Shown here one piece after another: positions 1 to 8,435 of a stretch of 49,114 bases of DNA (its first letter is position 1; each line of letters opens with the position of its first letter). A program made the translations under genes and the position numbers. The notes under the pieces were generated by a model. That model was not told the DNA's origin and made no database searches. It was given only the letters and a program-made list of their open reading frames with translations. This stretch comes from Actinomycetes bacterium (GTDB taxonomy: Bacteria > Actinomycetota > Acidimicrobiia > Acidimicrobiales > GCA-2861595), in contig JAHFUS010000029.1 in NCBI GenBank assembly GCA_023264975.1, positions 1 to 49,114 of the forward strand. Direction: 5' to 3'.

Positions 1-657
1 GGGCGCACGCCGGGCCGAGCCGCCCCGGCCGGAACCCCCGACCTCGACGACGCCGCCGGCAGCGCCGTCACCGGCGCCTTCCGGCCGGCGACCGCTGGGG
101 GCGCCACGGCCGGCGCGTCGAGCCCGGGCGCCGCCCTCCTCGGCGCCACCGCCGCCGAGGTGCCCGGCCACTGGTCCAGCCCCCGTCCCCCCGCTCCCGA
201 CGGGCCCGACCTGCGCACGCCCGCCCCCGAGCCCTCGAAGCAGCGCCGGTTCACCCTGCGGGTGGCCGTCTTCCTCACCGCCCTCGTCGTGCTGCTAGTT
301 GGGGCCGGTGCCGCCGTCGGCTTCTTCGCCCGGGCCGGCTATTTCGTGGGCGTCGACAAGGACGAGGTCGTGATCTACAAGGGGACGCCCGGCGGATTGT
401 TGTGGTTCGACCCGACCGTGGCCGAGCGCACCGGCGTCGCCGCCGGCGAGCTCACGCCCGCCCGGCGCGTGGACATCGAAGCGGGCAAGGAGGAGCCGTC
501 GCTCAGCGCCGCCCTCCGCTACGTGGCCCAGGTCAGGGAGGAAGCTGCACGTCCCACGACGACGACGACCGCCGCAACGACCCTGCCGCCCGCCGCCGTC
601 GCGCCTGCCGTCGCGCCTACCGCCGCGCCTGCGCCGCCTGCGTCCACCGCCCCGTGA
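1..657 (+). CDS. pstP: PP2C-type Ser/Thr protein phosphatase, C-terminal part (5' end outside the window)
   Basis: Frame 1 is open from the first base to a TGA at 655-657, so the gene begins upstream and its catalytic PP2C domain is not visible. What is visible is a long Pro/Ala/Gly-rich linker, one membrane helix (FLTALVVLLVGAGAAVGFF, encoded near 272-328), a short extracellular domain containing GVDKDEVVIYKGTPGG and LLWFDPT, and a Thr/Pro/Ala-rich tail. This tail is typical of the actinobacterial phosphatase PstP/Stp1, which dephosphorylates the PASTA kinases and their targets in the cell-wall pathway. The assignment is strengthened by rodA, pbpA and pknB following on the same strand; rodA begins seven bases after this stop. 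Confidence 0.8.
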   Translation, partial: GRTPGRAAPAGTPDLDDAAGSAVTGAFRPATAGGATAGASSPGAALLGATAAEVPGHWSSPRPPAPDGPDLRTPAPEPSKQRRFTLRVAVFLTALVVLLVGAGAAVGFFARAGYFVGVDKDEVVIYKGTPGGLLWFDPTVAERTGVAAGELTPARRVDIEAGKEEPSLSAALRYVAQVREEAARPTTTTTAATTLPPAAVAPAVAPTAAPAPPASTAP

Positions 658-664
658 GCAGCCA

Positions 665-1996
665 GTGAGGCCGTTCACCCGACGGGAGGCGGGCGCTGTC
701 CTGCACCGGCGCCGTACCGAGATGGGGCTGGTGGTGCTGGCCGTGCTGTGCACCGGTGCCCTCTACACGCTGGCCGCCCTCGGCAAGTCCGCCTCCGTGC
801 CCGCCAACGTGGGCCCGTTCCTGCTCATCATCCTCGGCCTGTTCGGCTCCGCCCACGCGGCAGTGCGGATCCTGGCACCGGCCGCCGATCCGACCCTGCT
901 GCCCCTCGTAGCCGTGCTCAACGGCATGGGCTACGTGTTCATCGCCCGTCTCGACCCCGACCTGGCCGGGCTCCAGGCGGTGTGGACCGGGCTCGGCGTC
1001 GGCGCCTTCGTGGCCACCCTGCTCGTCGTGCGGCGGGTGCGGGACCTGGAGCGCTACCGCTACAGCTTCGCCCTGCTGGGCGTCGGGCTCCTGCTCATGC
1101 CCCTGCTGCCCGGCGTCGGGCGCAACATCCGGGGCGCCCGACTGTGGGTCAAGCTGGGCACGATCACCTTCCAACCCGGCGAGCTGGCCAAGGTGGCCCT
1201 CGCCATCTTCTTCGCCTCCTACCTCGTGGAGAAGCGCGAGCTGCTGGCGGGCGCAACCGTCGCCGCCCGGGGCCGGGCCTTCGGGCCCATCATCCTGGCG
1301 TGGGGCGGCTCCCTGCTGGTGATGACGGCCGAGAAGGACCTCGGCTCGTCGCTGCTGTTCTTCGCCCTGTTCATCTCCATGCTCTGGATGGCCACCGGCC
1401 AGGGCATCTACCTGGGCCTCGGCTTCGGGCTGTTCACAGCCGGCGCTGTGTTCGCCTACGGCGCCTTCAGCCACGTCCAGGTACGGGTGCAGACGTGGAT
1501 CGACCCCTGGTCGCGCGCCGACGGGCAGGGCTACCAGCTCGTCCAGGCCGCCTATGCGTTCGGCTCCGGGGGCTTCGCGGGCACCGGACCGGGCCTCGGG
1601 TCACCGGGCAAGATCCCGGCCGCGACCACCGACTTCATCTTCGCCGCCATCGGAGAGGAGCTCGGCCTGCTCGGCACGTCCGCCGTGCTGGTGATGTTCG
1701 TGCTCATCGTGGGTGCCGGCCTGCGCATCGCCCTGCGGGCCGAACAACCCTTCGAGAAGCTGCTGGCCGCCGGCCTCACGGTGATCATCGCCGTGCAGAC
1801 GTTCGTCATCATCGGCGGCGTCACCAGGGTCATGCCCCTCACCGGCGTCACCCTGCCGTTCATCAGCTACGGCGGGTCGTCGTTGGTGGCCAACTACATC
1901 CTCCTCGCCCTCCTCCTTCGGATCTCGCACGACACGGCCGAGCGCAGCTGGCGCTCGGCCGGCGTAGCGGACGAGACGGTGCGGTCGACCGTCTGA
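665..1996 (+). CDS. rodA: RodA/FtsW/SpoVE-family peptidoglycan glycosyltransferase
   Basis: A polytopic membrane protein of 443 residues, of usual length for SEDS glycosyltransferases, which polymerise lipid II at the membrane together with a class B penicillin-binding protein. Family signatures are GRNIRGARLWVKLG, FQPGELAK, the QTWIDPW region, the loop around LGSPGKIPAATTDFIF, and near the end VTLPFISYGGSSL. GTG at 665 is used as start; it lies just after the pstP stop and puts the first helix at about residue 20. Its TGA overlaps the next start by one base (TGATG at 1994-1998), so rodA and pbpA are probably translationally coupled, which fits the SEDS-bPBP partnership. Confidence 0.93.
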   Translation: MRPFTRREAGAVLHRRRTEMGLVVLAVLCTGALYTLAALGKSASVPANVGPFLLIILGLFGSAHAAVRILAPAADPTLLPLVAVLNGMGYVFIARLDPDLAGLQAVWTGLGVGAFVATLLVVRRVRDLERYRYSFALLGVGLLLMPLLPGVGRNIRGARLWVKLGTITFQPGELAKVALAIFFASYLVEKRELLAGATVAARGRAFGPIILAWGGSLLVMTAEKDLGSSLLFFALFISMLWMATGQGIYLGLGFGLFTAGAVFAYGAFSHVQVRVQTWIDPWSRADGQGYQLVQAAYAFGSGGFAGTGPGLGSPGKIPAATTDFIFAAIGEELGLLGTSAVLVMFVLIVGAGLRIALRAEQPFEKLLAAGLTVIIAVQTFVIIGGVTRVMPLTGVTLPFISYGGSSLVANYILLALLLRISHDTAERSWRSAGVADETVRSTV

Positions 1997-3444
1997 TGGA
2001 CCGCCAGATCCGCAAGGTCGTCATCGTCTTGATGGTGATGTTCTTCATCCTCTTCGCCAAGCTGAACGACCTGCAGGTCGTCCGCGCCGACAAGTTGGCC
2101 ACCGCCCCTGGCAACACCCGCGCCATCACCCGCGACTTCAACCGGGAGCGGGGTGTGATCCAGACGGCGGACGGCGCCATAGTGGCCCAGTCGCTGCCGG
2201 TGGACGATGAGTTCGAGCGGCTGCGCACGTACCCGGAGGGCGCCCTGTTCGCCCACATCAGCGGCTACTTCTCCTTCACCTACGGCACCGAAGGCGTGGA
2301 GCGGACGTACAACAAGGACCTCGCGGGGCGCACCGCCGCGCTCAGCAAGCCCACCGACATCCTGAGCGACCGCACCCGCACCGGCACGGTCGTGCTCACG
2401 CTGACCAAGTCGCTCCAGCAGGTGGCCAAGGACGCCCTCGGGAACCGCACGGGCGCCGTCGTCGCCCTGAACCCCACCGACGGCGCCGTGCTCGCCATGT
2501 GGAGCAACCCCTCCTTCGACCCCAACCCGCTGGCCGTCCACGACCAGAAGGCGGTGCAGTCGTCGTACACGTCGCTCACGGCCGACGCCGGCAAGCCGAT
2601 GCTGCCCCGGGCCTTCCGCCGCAGCTACGCCCCAGGGTCGACCTTCAAGGTGGTGACCGCCGCCGCCGCCCTGGAGCGCCGGCCCGAGCTGGCCATGAAG
2701 GCCTACCCGTCGCTCCGCCAGCTCGACCTGCCCCAGACCACCACCGACCTGCCCAACTTCGGTGGCAGCTCGTGCGGCGGCACCCTGCCCGACCTGCTGC
2801 GGGTCTCGTGCAACACGGGCTTCGCCCAGCTGGGCCTCGACATGGGCGCCGAGTCGCTCGCCGGCGAGGCCGACGACTTCGGCTTCAACCAGAAGCCACC
2901 GCTCGACCTTCCCGCCACCGCCACGTCGACCTTCCCCGGCGTGGACACGTTCCGCCAGGACCAGCCGGCGCTGGCCAAGTCGGCCATCGGCCAGCAGGAC
3001 GTTGCCGCCACGCCGCTCCAGATGGCGCTGGTGGCGGCCGGAGTGGGCAACGGCGGTGTGATCATGAAGCCGCATGTGATGGCCGAGGTCCGCGACAGCG
3101 AGGGCGGCGTGGTGCGCACCTACCAGCCCGAGCAGTGGCTCAAGGCGATGGAGCCGCAGAACGCGGCGGCCCTGCGGGACATGATGATCACCGTCGTGAA
3201 CAACGGCACGGCCAGCCGCGCCGCGGTGCCGGGCGTCCAGGTGGCGGCCAAGACCGGCACCGCACAGACCGTCGGCGACAACTCCCACGCGTGGCTCCTC
3301 GCCTTCGCACCAGCCGTGCAGCCGACCGTCGCCGTCGCCGTGATCGTCGAGAGCCAGCCCGGCCTCGGTGACACCGTCACCGGCGGCCGCATCGCCGCCC
3401 CGATCGCCCAGGCCGTCCTCAAAGCGGCTTTGGGCACCCCGTAG
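1996..3444 (+). CDS. pbpA: Class B penicillin-binding protein PbpA (peptidoglycan transpeptidase)
   Basis: A 482-residue membrane-anchored transpeptidase that cross-links peptidoglycan as partner of the adjacent RodA. One N-terminal helix (VVIVLMVMFFILFA) is followed by a dimerisation-type region with FNRERGVIQTADG and by the penicillin-binding domain. All three catalytic motifs are intact: STFK with nucleophile Ser215, SCN at 271-273, and KTGT from Lys419. Length matches mycobacterial PbpA (about 490). The ATG at 1996 overlaps the rodA stop and puts the helix directly at the N-terminus. The stop is TAG at 3442-3444, 13 bases before the kinase start. Confidence 0.93.
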   Translation: MDRQIRKVVIVLMVMFFILFAKLNDLQVVRADKLATAPGNTRAITRDFNRERGVIQTADGAIVAQSLPVDDEFERLRTYPEGALFAHISGYFSFTYGTEGVERTYNKDLAGRTAALSKPTDILSDRTRTGTVVLTLTKSLQQVAKDALGNRTGAVVALNPTDGAVLAMWSNPSFDPNPLAVHDQKAVQSSYTSLTADAGKPMLPRAFRRSYAPGSTFKVVTAAAALERRPELAMKAYPSLRQLDLPQTTTDLPNFGGSSCGGTLPDLLRVSCNTGFAQLGLDMGAESLAGEADDFGFNQKPPLDLPATATSTFPGVDTFRQDQPALAKSAIGQQDVAATPLQMALVAAGVGNGGVIMKPHVMAEVRDSEGGVVRTYQPEQWLKAMEPQNAAALRDMMITVVNNGTASRAAVPGVQVAAKTGTAQTVGDNSHAWLLAFAPAVQPTVAVAVIVESQPGLGDTVTGGRIAAPIAQAVLKAALGTP

Positions 3445-3457
3445 GCTGGAGATCCAG

Positions 3458-5266
3458 ATGCCCCCGCAGCCCGCTCAGGTCTACAGCGACCGCTACGAGA
3501 TCCTCCGCCAGGTCGCCCGCGGGGGCATGGCCGAGGTGTACCTGGCCCGCGACCAGCTGCTCGACCGCCGGGTGGCGCTCAAGGTGTTGTTCCCCGAGCT
3601 TTCGATCGACCGGTCGTTCGTGGAACGCTTCCGGCGGGAGGCCCAGTCGGCCGCCAACCTGAGTCACCCCAACATCGTCTCGGTCTACGACTGGGGCGAG
3701 GAGGACGACACCTACTACATCGTCATGGAGTACATCGACGGCCGCCCGCTGTCGACGCTGATCCGCACCCAGGGGCCGCTCCTGGCCGACCGGGCCGCCA
3801 CCATCGGCGCCGACGTGGCCGCTGCCCTCGCCTTCGCCCACCGCAACGGCGTGGTGCACCGCGACGTGAAGCCGGGCAACGTGCTGCTCGATGCCAACGA
3901 GCACGTGAAGGTCACCGACTTCGGCATCGCCCGGGCAAAGAACACCCAGGAGAACCTCACCCAGACCGGCGCCGTGATGGGCACCGCCACGTACTTCTCC
4001 CCGGAGCAGGCCCAGGGCCTCGGCGTCGACCAGCGCAGTGACGTGTACTCGCTCGGCGTCGTGCTCTACGAGATGGTCACGGGCCAGCCGCCCTTCGCCG
4101 GCGACAACCCCGTCACCATCGCCTACAAGCACGTGCGCGAGCAGCCGGTGCCGCCCCGCCAGCTCAACCCGGCCATCCCGGCCGCCTTCGAGGCCATAGT
4201 CCTGCAGGCCATGGCCAAGGACCCGGCCGACCGCTACACCAGCGCCGAGGAGCTGCGGGCCGACCTGGTGCGCTACCAGCAGGGCCGCACCGTCATGGCC
4301 AATCCAGTCGTGTGGGCCGAACAGGAGCCGGCGCCGGCCAACGCCACCGTCGTGCAGCCGGCTGCGTCGCGTGCCCAGACCACCACCGTCACCCGGCGTG
4401 CGCCCGCCCCGGCACCCGCTCCCGAGTACGGGCCGCCCAGACGCACCGGCGCCTACGTGATCCTGCTGTTCGCCATGCTGGCCGCCCTGGTCGTGCTGCT
4501 CTTCCTGCTGGGCAAGACGCTCGGCATCTTCGGCGGGGACACCGGCGCCCAGACGATCACCGTGCCCAACGTGAAGGGCCAGGCCTTCGATGCGGCCGAG
4601 CAGACGCTCACCGGCCTCGGCCTCACCGTCGAGCGCCAGCTGGAGGACAACGAGGCGGACGCCAACGTGGTGTTCGACCAGGACCCCGAGGGTGACACGC
4701 GGGTCGGGAAGGGCGCCAAGGTCATCCTGAAGGTGAGCCAGGGCGCCAAGCCGGTGGAGGTGCCCAACGTGGTCGGCACCGACGAGGAGGACGCCCTCAG
4801 CGCCTTCGAACGGCTGGGGTTGCAGGCCGAGACCACCCGGGAGGCGAGCGACACCGCCACCCTCGGCCGGGTCACCGCCCAGAACCCCACCCCGGGCACG
4901 CCCGCTCCCAAGGGGTCCACCGTGAAGCTCACGGTGTCGTCGGGCAAGCCCAAGGTGGCCGTGCCCGACGTGGTGAACAAGGACGCGGTGGCGGCGTCGG
5001 ACGACATCGTCAACGCCGGCCTACGGGTGAAGACCTCGCAGGAGGCGTCGCCCACGGTCACCAAGGGCAACGTGATCCGCACCGACCCGGCGCCGTCCAC
5101 CGAGATCGACAAGGGCGCCACGGTGACCATCTTCGTGTCCACCGGGGCGGACACCACCACCTCGTCATCGTCGACGACGTCGTCCTCGACACCCACGTCC
5201 TCCTCGGCACCCACATCGACCACTTCCACGACCATCCCCACCACCGGGGTGACGATCTTCCCGTAG
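3458..5266 (+). CDS. pknB: PASTA-domain Ser/Thr protein kinase PknB
   Basis: A 602-residue receptor kinase that phosphorylates division and cell-wall proteins in response to muropeptides or lipid II. The kinase domain (about 12-275) has a glycine loop RGGMAEVY, catalytic Lys42, HRD at 134-136, DFG at 154-156 and a Thr-rich activation loop (TQTGAVMGTATYFSPEQ). A Pro/Ala linker leads to one membrane helix at about 332-354, then three extracellular PASTA repeats at roughly 367-431, 432-498 and 499-566, and a Ser/Thr-rich tail. ATG at 3458 is chosen because GGAG lies six bases upstream and the kinase fold starts at once; the open frame extends further 5' without domain sense. M. tuberculosis PknB has four PASTA repeats, and this locus lacks the neighbouring pknA. 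Confidence 0.95.
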   Translation: MPPQPAQVYSDRYEILRQVARGGMAEVYLARDQLLDRRVALKVLFPELSIDRSFVERFRREAQSAANLSHPNIVSVYDWGEEDDTYYIVMEYIDGRPLSTLIRTQGPLLADRAATIGADVAAALAFAHRNGVVHRDVKPGNVLLDANEHVKVTDFGIARAKNTQENLTQTGAVMGTATYFSPEQAQGLGVDQRSDVYSLGVVLYEMVTGQPPFAGDNPVTIAYKHVREQPVPPRQLNPAIPAAFEAIVLQAMAKDPADRYTSAEELRADLVRYQQGRTVMANPVVWAEQEPAPANATVVQPAASRAQTTTVTRRAPAPAPAPEYGPPRRTGAYVILLFAMLAALVVLLFLLGKTLGIFGGDTGAQTITVPNVKGQAFDAAEQTLTGLGLTVERQLEDNEADANVVFDQDPEGDTRVGKGAKVILKVSQGAKPVEVPNVVGTDEEDALSAFERLGLQAETTREASDTATLGRVTAQNPTPGTPAPKGSTVKLTVSSGKPKVAVPDVVNKDAVAASDDIVNAGLRVKTSQEASPTVTKGNVIRTDPAPSTEIDKGATVTIFVSTGADTTTSSSSTTSSSTPTSSSAPTSTTSTTIPTTGVTIFP

Positions 5267-5275
5267 GTGTGCGGC

Positions 5276-5863
5276 TCAGGTGGGGACGGGGGCGGTGCGG
5301 AGGAAGTTGGCCAGCAGTGCCTTGCCCTCGCCGGTGAGGATCGATTCGGGGTGGAACTGCACGCCCTCGATGGGCAGCTCGCGGTGGCGCAGGCCCATGA
5401 TCACGCCGTCGTCGGTCTCCGCCGTCACCTCGAGCACGTCGGGCAGCGAGGACGGCTCGACCACCAGCGAGTGGTAGCGGGTGGCCTCGAACGGGTCGGG
5501 CAGTCCGGCCATCACACCGATCCCCCGGTGGCGCACCATCGAGGTCTTGCCGTGCATGATCTGCGGCGCCCGCACCACCTCCCCGCCGAACACCTCGCCG
5601 ATGCACTGGTGGCCGAGGCACACGCCGAGCAGCGGGGTGTGGCGGCCCACGCGCTCGATCACGGCGTTGCTGATGCCGGCGTCGGCCGGGCGGCCCGGGC
5701 CGGGGCTGATGACGACGGCGTCCGGCCGCAGGGCCACCGCGTCGTCGACGGTGATGGCGTCGTTGCGGTGGACCACCAGTTCGGCGCCCAGCTCGCCCAG
5801 GTACTGGACCAGGTTGTAGACGAACGAGTCGTAGTTGTCGACGACCAGCACCCGGGCACCCAC
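5276..5863 (-). CDS. trpG: Glutamine amidotransferase, anthranilate/aminodeoxychorismate synthase component II
   Basis: A 195-residue class I glutamine amidotransferase that releases ammonia from glutamine for anthranilate or aminodeoxychorismate synthase. The nucleophile Cys82 lies in GVCLGHQ and the His/Glu pair in QFHPES (about 171-173); [14 protein letters not shown] at the N-terminus and ISPGPGRP are family hallmarks. The GTG at 5863 is the start that gives the family's normal N-terminus, although no clear Shine-Dalgarno precedes it. The gene is convergent with pknB with 9 bases between stops. trpG beside pknB is conserved in many actinobacteria. Whether it serves tryptophan, folate or both cannot be decided from the sequence. 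Confidence 0.9.
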   Translation of the reverse strand: MGARVLVVDNYDSFVYNLVQYLGELGAELVVHRNDAITVDDAVALRPDAVVISPGPGRPADAGISNAVIERVGRHTPLLGVCLGHQCIGEVFGGEVVRAPQIMHGKTSMVRHRGIGVMAGLPDPFEATRYHSLVVEPSSLPDVLEVTAETDDGVIMGLRHRELPIEGVQFHPESILTGEGKALLANFLRTAPVPT

Positions 5864-5903
5864 AGGGGAACGGTAGCCCGGCGGGGCCCGGCGGCCGGCG
5901 ACT

Positions 5904-6614
5904 TCAGGAGGCCGGGCGGGCGTAGGCGAGGGTGGTGGCGCCCCGGAAGGCGGGGACCTCGACGGCGTCCTCTCGGTCCACCGAGAAGCGCAGGCCGAAG
6001 GTGGCGGCGGCGTCATGGAGGCGGCGGACGAGGGCATCGGCTTCGAAGCGGTCCTTGCCCGCCCCGACGGCAGCCACCGTGTAGGGCGGCGAGTGCACGG
6101 TGCCGTTGAGCAGCAGCGTGTTGCCCACACACAGCACGGCGCTGGTGGATACGAGGCGCTGGCCGTTGATCGCCACCGCCTCCGCCCCCGCCTTCCAGAG
6201 GGCGTTGACCACCGCCTGCACGTCCTGGGAGTGGATGACCAGGTCGTTGACGTTGCCGGTGGGCGCCCGGTCGAGATCGGAGTCGTCGAGGGTGACCCGG
6301 ACCCCCGGTCCCCCAACGGGGACGAGGCCGGCGACCAGCCCGAGGTCGGCCAGGTCCTGCTCACGGGCGGCCGCCCGACCCTCGCCGCCCGCCTGGGCAC
6401 CCCGCACCTCCTCGACCTCGGTCCGCAGGCCCGCCACCTGGCGGCGCAGCACCGTGGTCGACTGCTGCTGGCGCTCGATCAAGTCGGCCAGCCGGTACTC
6501 GCGGGTCAGCCGGGCGGCCGGGTCGGCTGGGCGGACCCGAACGACGGTGGCCACAAGGAAGCCGAGCAGGACGCAGCCCACGGCCAGCAGGGGGCGGTAC
6601 CGGCGACCGGTCAC
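5904..6614 (-). CDS. DUF881 family membrane-anchored protein
   Basis: A 236-residue protein with one N-terminal membrane helix ([17 protein letters not shown]), a predicted coiled coil (about 40-85, with [15 protein letters not shown]) and a C-terminal DUF881 domain containing [17 protein letters not shown] and [14 protein letters not shown]881 proteins lie between crgA and trpG in actinobacteria, as Rv0012 does; their biochemical role is unknown but the setting suggests envelope or division work. The start is GTG at 6614, divergent from crgA with only 17 bases between the two starts, so their promoters must overlap neighbouring coding DNA. It is followed 40 bases later by trpG on the same strand. 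Confidence 0.85.
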   Translation of the reverse strand: MTGRRYRPLLAVGCVLLGFLVATVVRVRPADPAARLTREYRLADLIERQQQSTTVLRRQVAGLRTEVEEVRGAQAGGEGRAAAREQDLADLGLVAGLVPVGGPGVRVTLDDSDLDRAPTGNVNDLVIHSQDVQAVVNALWKAGAEAVAINGQRLVSTSAVLCVGNTLLLNGTVHSPPYTVAAVGAGKDRFEADALVRRLHDAAATFGLRFSVDREDAVEVPAFRGATTLAYARPAS

Positions 6615-6631
6615 TTGGCTACCCTTCCCCC

Positions 6632-6976
6632 ATGGCCCGGTCTGAGCGCAGCAACCCGAAGATCAAAGAAGCGCCCGGCAAGGGCGCTCGCAAGCCCGGC
6701 CCGGGCTCCCGGCCGACGACGGGGCGGGTGACGCCGAAGGGCGGCCATCAGGTGGCCCCCACGATGTCGGGGCGGTACACGCCGCCCGTGCCCCGGGAGG
6801 TGAAGGTGAGCCCGAGGTGGGTGCCGGTGCTGATGTTCGCGCTCCTGCTCGGCGGGATGTTCGTGATCATCGCCAACTACCTCGAGGTCCTTCCCGGTAA
6901 CGCCAAGAACACCTACCTGTTCGTCGGCCTCGGCATGATCACCGCCGGCTTCATCACCGCCACCAAGTATCGCTAA
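6632..6976 (+). CDS. crgA: Cell division protein CrgA
   Basis: A 114-residue protein with a basic, disordered N-terminal half and two membrane helices (about 68-87 and 96-110). The second half has the CrgA pattern PRWVPVLMFALLLGGMF, ANYLEVLPG and FVGLGMITAGFITATKYR. CrgA coordinates FtsZ/FtsQ/PBP assembly at the septum in actinobacteria. Mycobacterial CrgA is about 93 residues, so the N-terminal tail here is some 20 residues longer. The ATG at 6632 is followed directly by a Lys/Arg-rich stretch. The gene completes the conserved division block and ends in TAA before a strong hairpin. Confidence 0.92.
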   Translation: MARSERSNPKIKEAPGKGARKPGPGSRPTTGRVTPKGGHQVAPTMSGRYTPPVPREVKVSPRWVPVLMFALLLGGMFVIIANYLEVLPGNAKNTYLFVGLGMITAGFITATKYR

Positions 6977-7020
6977 TCGCCGGCGGAAGCGGAGCTTCCC
7001 CGGCGCGCTCGTGGTGCTCC

Positions 7021-7043
7021 GAACGCCGGCTGAGCCGGCGTTC
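7021..7043. terminator. Hairpin terminator candidate between convergent genes
   Basis: A perfect 10-bp inverted repeat, GAACGCCGGC / GCCGGCGTTC, surrounds a TGA loop. It lies between the stops of crgA and the convergent hydrolase gene, where a bidirectional terminator is expected. There is no U-run, as is common in very GC-rich actinobacteria. A weaker hairpin (GGAAGC/GCTTCC, 6985-6999) precedes it. Confidence 0.6.
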
Positions 7044-7050
7044 TCCGCGC

Positions 7051-7944
7051 TCAGGATGCGAAGAACCCGTCCTCCACCGCGTCGAGCAGCAACCTGGCGA
7101 CGACGTCGGGTTTTTGGACGTGGATGTCGTGGTCGGCCGGGCTGATCCAGTGGGAGCGCCCTTTGGGGAGGATCCTGGTGGCCCGTTCGGTCGCAGCCCG
7201 ATTGTCCGGAGACCAGACGTCGCCCGAGCCGGCCGTGATCAACAGCACGGGCACGTCGAGGTCGGGGAAGACGAAGGAAGGTCGGTGCTCCCAGAGGGCC
7301 CGGAGGATGCGCATGTGGTGGTCGAAGGCGAGGTGGGTGACGACCGTGCCGTCGGGGCGGAGCTCCATGTTGGCGAGGGTGGCGTCGACGCCCCAGTCGT
7401 CCCAGTCGGGGTGGGCCCGGCGCAGCATGGCCCGCAGGTCTGCCGCCGGCGTGCCCGCCAGGCGGGGCGGGGCGAGGGCGGCCGCGCAGTCGTCCCAGTC
7501 GGGCCAGCGCTCCTGGAGCTCGATGCTCCCGCCGTCCACACCGGCCACGCCGGCCAGCCTGCCCCCCGCCCGCCGGGCCAGTTCCACCGCGATGTTGCCG
7601 CCGGTGGACTGCCCCACCACGACCGCCCGGTCGAAACCCAGCCCGTCCAGGGCCGCCTCCAGGTCGTCGCTCAGGGTGGCGAAGTCGTACCCGTCGTCGG
7701 GGTCGTCGCTCAGGCCGTGGCCCCGTTGGTCGATGGCCGCCACCCGGTGCCCCTGCGCCGCCAGCAGCCCCCCGACCGCCTCCCATGTCCGGCAGTTGGA
7801 GGCCAGGCCGTGCACCAGGAGGACCGGCGGACGGTCGCCGCGTCCGGGTCCTTCGTCGGCGCCCCAGGCAAGGCAGTGCAGCCCGACCCCGCCGGTCACT
7901 TCCAGGCGTCGAGCCCGGGCCGGCGGCCCGTCGACCGGGCTCAT
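7051..7944 (-). CDS. Alpha/beta-fold hydrolase
   Basis: A 297-residue alpha/beta hydrolase. The oxyanion region is LLVHGLASN, the nucleophile elbow is GQSTG (Ser), the acid is probably the Asp in SGDVWSPD, and the catalytic His is likely the one in DHDIHV near the end. A DQRGHGLSD motif follows the oxyanion loop as in epoxide hydrolase, haloperoxidase and MhpC-like members. The substrate cannot be inferred. The frame is open upstream to 8088, but the ATG at 7944 is chosen because the extra residues are unlike the family and would overlap the small divergent gene. It is convergent with crgA. Confidence 0.8.
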   Translation of the reverse strand: MSPVDGPPARARRLEVTGGVGLHCLAWGADEGPGRGDRPPVLLVHGLASNCRTWEAVGGLLAAQGHRVAAIDQRGHGLSDDPDDGYDFATLSDDLEAALDGLGFDRAVVVGQSTGGNIAVELARRAGGRLAGVAGVDGGSIELQERWPDWDDCAAALAPPRLAGTPAADLRAMLRRAHPDWDDWGVDATLANMELRPDGTVVTHLAFDHHMRILRALWEHRPSFVFPDLDVPVLLITAGSGDVWSPDNRAATERATRILPKGRSHWISPADHDIHVQKPDVVARLLLDAVEDGFFAS

Positions 7945-8078
7945 CGACGTGTTCGGGCGTGCGGCGGAACGGGCATGGCGCGGCACCCTACGACCTGGTG
8001 ACGCGCCCGAGGGATCACCCGTACAGGAACTTCCCGGCATTCCGGGCAGGCACTGCTTCGACGTGGTGGAATAGAGCC

Positions 8079-8273
8079 ATGGACTCATCGATGCTGGCTG
8101 CGTTCGTGGCCCTGGCCCTCTGCATCCCGCTAATCGGTCTGGTGTTCGCCACCCGCATGAAGCTCCTGATGAACCGATTCGGTGGCGGCAAGGACGACGA
8201 GGGTGGCAGGGGCCGCACCCCGCCCCGCCGCACGAACACCTCTCTCGGACGCAACCCCTACCATCTGCCGTAG
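8079..8273 (+). CDS. Small single-pass membrane protein, unknown function
   Basis: A 64-residue open frame from ATG at 8079, preceded by GGTGGA eight bases upstream. One strong membrane helix (about 5-24, LAAFVALALCIPLIGLVFA) is followed by a basic segment and a Gly/Arg-rich, probably cytoplasmic tail ending in NPYHLP. The gene is divergent from the hydrolase. I do not recognise a family. The coherent helix-plus-positive-flank pattern and the ribosome binding site are the reasons for calling it real. Confidence 0.5.
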   Translation: MDSSMLAAFVALALCIPLIGLVFATRMKLLMNRFGGGKDDEGGRGRTPPRRTNTSLGRNPYHLP

Positions 8274-8435
8274 GCCCCGGGCCCGCACGGGGGTAGCCCC
8301 CTCGGGCGGGTAGTGAACGCCTGCCCGGCGCCTCCGCCGGGCCCGACCGGGGCGCCGGAGGCGGGCGGGGCCGATCGCGCCGTCCCGCTCGACCTGGTCG
8401 GGTGACCCCGGTGACCGGCGCCGGTGCGCTCAGGA
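8274..8435. other. Intergenic region with GC-rich inverted repeats
   Basis: 162 bases between the small membrane protein and the convergent ABC exporter. They contain overlapping inverted repeats: CGCCTCCG (8329-8336) with CGGAGGCG (8356-8363), or alternatively CCGGCGCC (8325-8332) with GGCGCCGG (8351-8358). This may terminate transcription from both sides. No other coding or regulatory signal was seen. Confidence 0.35.

Noticed and set aside
748-1995. Long open frame running into the pbpA gene from upstream
   Set aside because: Before 1996 it is Arg/Pro/Gly-rich sequence antiphase to rodA with no domain. The pbpA start at 1996 is supported by helix position and stop overlap.
8015-8254. Minus-strand ORF over the small membrane protein gene
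   Set aside because: No ribosome binding site, no helix or domain; the plus-strand frame has a coherent membrane segment and Shine-Dalgarno.
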